From Giesbergeria anulus (lineage in GTDB: Bacteria > Pseudomonadota > Gammaproteobacteria > Burkholderiales > Burkholderiaceae_C), in assembly GCF_900111115.1 (NCBI RefSeq), contig NZ_FOGD01000001.1, forward strand, positions 1 to 64,000: a DNA stretch of 64,000 bases, read 5' to 3'. Position numbers and translations under genes: made by a program. The notes beneath the pieces are model-generated. The model searched no databases and was not told where the DNA came from. It saw only the letters and a list, made by a program, of their open reading frames with translations. Below, piece after piece: positions 61,555 to 64,000 of this stretch (the stretch's first letter is position 1; every line of letters begins with the position of its first letter).

Positions 61555-61611
61555 AAGAGATTTTTTGTTTTGGGTAAAAAAAAGAAGCTGGGCAGTGGGT
61601 GCGGCCCACGC

Positions 61612-62370
61612 TCAATCGAGCCGCACATCGGCCACCGGCAGGTGGCCAAAATCGGGGCGCTGCAACCAAGCTAGCAAGCGCGCTGCTGCTTCTTGCGGGG
61701 AGGTGAGCATTCCGGCCGCTTGCAGTGCGGCAAAACTGGCGGCATCTGGGAACGCATCGGGGTCTGTGCTGCGCAGTTGTACCTGCATATCGGTGTCAAT
61801 CACGCCCGGTGCCAGCGAGCACAGCTTGGCACCGTGGGGCTTGAGGGCCTCGTCCAGTGCGGCGCAGCGGGTAAAGTGGTCCATGCCTGCTTTGGCAGCA
61901 CAGTAGGCAGACTGCGATGCCATCGCCCGCCGCCCCAAGCCAGAAGAAATGTTCAATACCTTGCGCGGCACTTGCCAGTCTTCGGTGGCTCCCAGAAAAG
62001 CCGCCGTCAGCAGCATCGGAGCTTCTAGCCCGACGCGCAGGGCTTGCGTTAGCGCAGCCGGATTGCTGGCCGACAGCGGTGCAATCGGTGGTATCACCCC
62101 GGCATTGTTGATGAGAGTGGCCGTGGCAAAGGTCCCCGCTGGTTGCGTTTGTAGCCATTGGCGCAGCCGGGCCGCTGCGCTGGTGCCATCGGCCAAATCG
62201 TGTTGCCACTGCTCTAACGCTGTGCCTTGGGCCTGTGCTTGCTGGGTCAGCCCATCGTGGCAGTGGCGAGACAGGCAAATCAGTGTGCCGCCACGGTGGA
62301 GCAATTGCTGGGCCATTGCCAAGCCCATGCCCCGCGATGCGCCGGTCAGAATGGTTAAAGGTGCGCTCAT
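61612..62370 (-). CDS. Short-chain dehydrogenase/reductase
   Basis: A 252-residue classical SDR: cofactor loop ILTGASRGMGLAMAQQLL, ATLINNAGVIPP (NNAG), catalytic Ser in NISSGLGRRA and YxxxK in SQSAYCAAKAGMDH. The closest look is to sepiapterin-reductase or YueD-like members. It lies 57 nt downstream of nothing obvious, between the Bug receptor and a pseudouridine synthase on the same strand. Substrate unknown. Confidence 0.88.
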   Translation of the reverse strand: MSAPLTILTGASRGMGLAMAQQLLHRGGTLICLSRHCHDGLTQQAQAQGTALEQWQHDLADGTSAAARLRQWLQTQPAGTFATATLINNAGVIPPIAPLSASNPAALTQALRVGLEAPMLLTAAFLGATEDWQVPRKVLNISSGLGRRAMASQSAYCAAKAGMDHFTRCAALDEALKPHGAKLCSLAPGVIDTDMQVQLRSTDPDAFPDAASFAALQAAGMLTSPQEAAARLLAWLQRPDFGHLPVADVRLD

Positions 62371-62392
62371 GGCCTGTGTTCCTTGCTAGATG

Positions 62393-63073
62393 CTAAAAAT
62401 CAGCGGCGCAAGTGTAGTGCAGCCACTGGCCGGTGCTGGGGTGGGCCAAGCCTAGCGCCGTGGCGTGCAGTAGCAGCCGGGGCGAACGGGCTATGGTGGC
62501 CGCATCGGCATAAAGGGCATCGCCCAAAATGGGGTGACCGCAAGCGGCCAGATGTACGCGCAATTGGTGCGTGCGGCCTGTGAGCGGCTCTAACTCTACG
62601 CGGGTGGTTTGTGCCACGGCATCGGTGGTGAGCACGCGCCAGCGCGTTTGGCTCGGCTTGCCTTGCACCGGGTCAATGATGCGCAAGGGGCGGCGCTCCC
62701 AATCGGCGGCAATGGGCAGGTCAATCAGTTGCCATGCGCTGCCAGAGTCGGGCGGCAGCCAAATCCCCTGCACCACAGCTTGGTAGGATTTGTGCATGCG
62801 GCGCTCTGCAAAGGCGGTGCTCAAGGCGCGTTGCGCTGCCAGATGGCGCGCCATCAGCACCAAACCCGAAGTGGCCTGATCCAAGCGATGCACGATCAAG
62901 GCCTCGGGCCAGCAGCGCTGCACACGGGCGCTCAGGCAGTCTTGTTTGTCTGGGCCACGGCCCGGCACGCACAACAAGCCAGAGGGCTTGACTAGCACGA
63001 GCAAATCCGCATCGGCATACAGGCAAGGCACGCCTTCTGGGCTGGGGCCTGTGTAGATAGTGGGCGTGGTCAC
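62393..63073 (-). CDS. RluA-family pseudouridine synthase
   Basis: A 226-residue enzyme with a GTG start. It has ADADLLVLVKPSGLLCVPGR near the N-terminus, the catalytic Asp motif IVHRLDQATSGLVLMAR, RRMHKSYQAVVQG, and ELEPLTGRTHQLRVHLAACG. It lacks an S4 domain. Length fits RluA (23S U746 and tRNA U32) more than RluC or RluD. Its start overlaps the stop of the kinase gene upstream (GTGA). Confidence 0.9.
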   Translation of the reverse strand: MTTPTIYTGPSPEGVPCLYADADLLVLVKPSGLLCVPGRGPDKQDCLSARVQRCWPEALIVHRLDQATSGLVLMARHLAAQRALSTAFAERRMHKSYQAVVQGIWLPPDSGSAWQLIDLPIAADWERRPLRIIDPVQGKPSQTRWRVLTTDAVAQTTRVELEPLTGRTHQLRVHLAACGHPILGDALYADAATIARSPRLLLHATALGLAHPSTGQWLHYTCAADF

Positions 63074-64000
63074 AGTTCACCCAGCAGGAGCTTTTGCACG
63101 GTGGCGCACATCTCTTCGACATCGTTGGGTTTGTGGATGAGCGCACGCGCACCTTCGGCCCGCGCAGCTTGTTCGATCTCAGCGGTGATGTAGCCCGAAG
63201 CCAGTGCCACCGGTAGGTCGGCACGGATACTGAGTGCCTCGCGCACCAGATCCACACCGCAATAGCCGGGCATGTTGTAGTCAGTCACCAGCAGATCATA
63301 GGTTTGTGGGTTGGCGCGCAGTGCCGCAGCGGCCTCGCGGGGGTCGGTAAAACCGCTGATGATGTAACCCCGGCGCTTGAGCAGGCGCTGCACCAAAAAC
63401 ACCAGCGCTTTGTCATCATCCACATACATCACATGGTGCTGGCGGCTGGGCTGCGCTGGCGCTGCCACTGCTGTGGCCGTGGTTTCTGGCACCAGCTCTG
63501 GAGCCTCGCTGGCCGTGGTTGCGGATACGGCGGGAAAATACAGCGTAAAGCGGCTGCCTTGGCTGGGCGCACTTTGTACATCCACCGCGCCGCCGTGGGT
63601 ACGCATCACGCCATGCACTACCGACAGCCCCAGCCCCGTGCCTTGCCCCACCGGCTTGGTGGTAAAAAAAGGCTCAAAAATGCGCTGCAAGATGCTGGCG
63701 TCAATACCGGGGCCGCTATCGGATACGCTCAGGCTCACATAGTCGCCCGGTATAAGCCCAAGGCGTTCACACTGGCGCTGGTCGGGGCGCACGGTGTGCA
63801 ACTCTACCTGTACGCTGCCGCGCCCTTCACCAATGGCATGGATGGCATTGGTACACAAGTTGAGCACGGCTTGTTCGACTTGGGTCGGGTCGGCCAGCAC
63901 TGGGGGCAGTGCGCTGGCCGCGTGCAAGCGCAGGTCAATGGCCGGGGGCAGCGTGACGCGTAGCAGGCGTTCGGTGTCGGCCAGCACTTCGGCCAAGGCC
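63070..64000 (-). CDS. Hybrid histidine kinase, C-terminal part (cut by window end)
   Basis: The gene runs off the right edge; about 309 residues are visible. They contain a HATPase domain (VLNLCTNAIHAIGEG N-box, VSVSDSGPGID-like G1 read as SVSDSGPGID, FEPFFTTKPVGQGTGLGLSV), then a short linker and a receiver domain with acceptor Asp in DLLVTDYNMPGYCGVDLV and Lys in LIHKPNDVEEMC. The HisKA domain and any sensor lie beyond 64000. The output partner is unknown. Its stop overlaps the pseudouridine synthase start. Confidence 0.9.
   Translation of the reverse strand, partial: ALAEVLADTERLLRVTLPPAIDLRLHAASALPPVLADPTQVEQAVLNLCTNAIHAIGEGRGSVQVELHTVRPDQRQCERLGLIPGDYVSLSVSDSGPGIDASILQRIFEPFFTTKPVGQGTGLGLSVVHGVMRTHGGAVDVQSAPSQGSRFTLYFPAVSATTASEAPELVPETTATAVAAPAQPSRQHHVMYVDDDKALVFLVQRLLKRRGYIISGFTDPREAAAALRANPQTYDLLVTDYNMPGYCGVDLVREALSIRADLPVALASGYITAEIEQAARAEGARALIHKPNDVEEMCATVQKLLLGEL

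Noticed and set aside
1-64000. CRISPR array
   Set aside because: No set of regularly spaced direct repeats was seen, and no cas-like genes.

Overview
The window looks like a chromosomal segment of a GC-rich betaproteobacterium of the order Burkholderiales, most likely Comamonadaceae or a close relative. This rests on the gene families seen: Bug-type receptor, SWIB protein with a histone-like tail, zapA next to 6S RNA, FNR-controlled hemN, hemP next to exbD, and the hybrid kinase plus HD-GYP pair. No species is claimed.

Layout. 1-1000: the 3' end of a 5S rRNA and its terminator, then decayed DNA (probable IS110 transposase remnant and a broken LivK-type binding protein gene). 993-5823: a large hybrid histidine kinase and an HD-GYP response regulator. 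6134-20348: a colinear sulfur-scavenging cluster with FMN reductase, DszA-like monooxygenase, a complete branched-chain-amino-acid-type (LivGHMKF) ABC importer, three DszC/SfnB-like flavoproteins, an SfnR-like sigma-54 activator without a sensor domain, an SsuD-like monooxygenase and an odd amidohydrolase homologue. A convergent TauE/SafE exporter follows. 21190-22516: 6S RNA, zapA and a ZapB-like coiled-coil gene, all on the minus strand.

22568-35773: a vitamin B12 locus, with cobalamin riboswitch, btuB, cbiA, cobU, btuFCD, then cobO, bluB, cbiB and cobC. It is split by an AT-rich minus-strand cassette (29494-32246) of a periplasmic-sensor diguanylate cyclase and an OprD-like porin. 35828-38328: hupB, tRNA-Val, ppiD and tRNA-His. 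38330-40240: a decayed stretch, a two-gene cytidylyltransferase/LicD cassette and a 95-bp MITE-like element. 40297-43899: a TauE-like protein, hemN, fnr (with an FNR box) and a SWIB protein.

43916-50804: an iron-uptake block (Fur boxes, catecholate receptor, PiuC, FMN 2-hydroxyacid oxidase, bfd, tonB-exbB-exbD, hemP). 50911-64000: mostly housekeeping genes (yccA, rlmD, split chromate transporter, sirtuin, rlmB, ybbA/tesA pair, a metC-like lyase, two identical tRNA-Asn genes, DODA-type dioxygenase, Bug receptor, SDR, pseudouridine synthase), ending inside another hybrid kinase.

How the genes fit together. The sulfur cluster would import an organosulfur compound, oxidise it with reduced FMN (supplied by the reductase to the LLM and DszC-like enzymes) and release sulfite, with TauE as a possible relief valve. 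The B12 block couples TonB-dependent uptake and periplasmic capture to late corrinoid assembly; the TonB-ExbBD complex at 48622-50489 could energise both BtuB and the siderophore receptor. All functions are inferred from sequence motifs and gene order; no database search was run.
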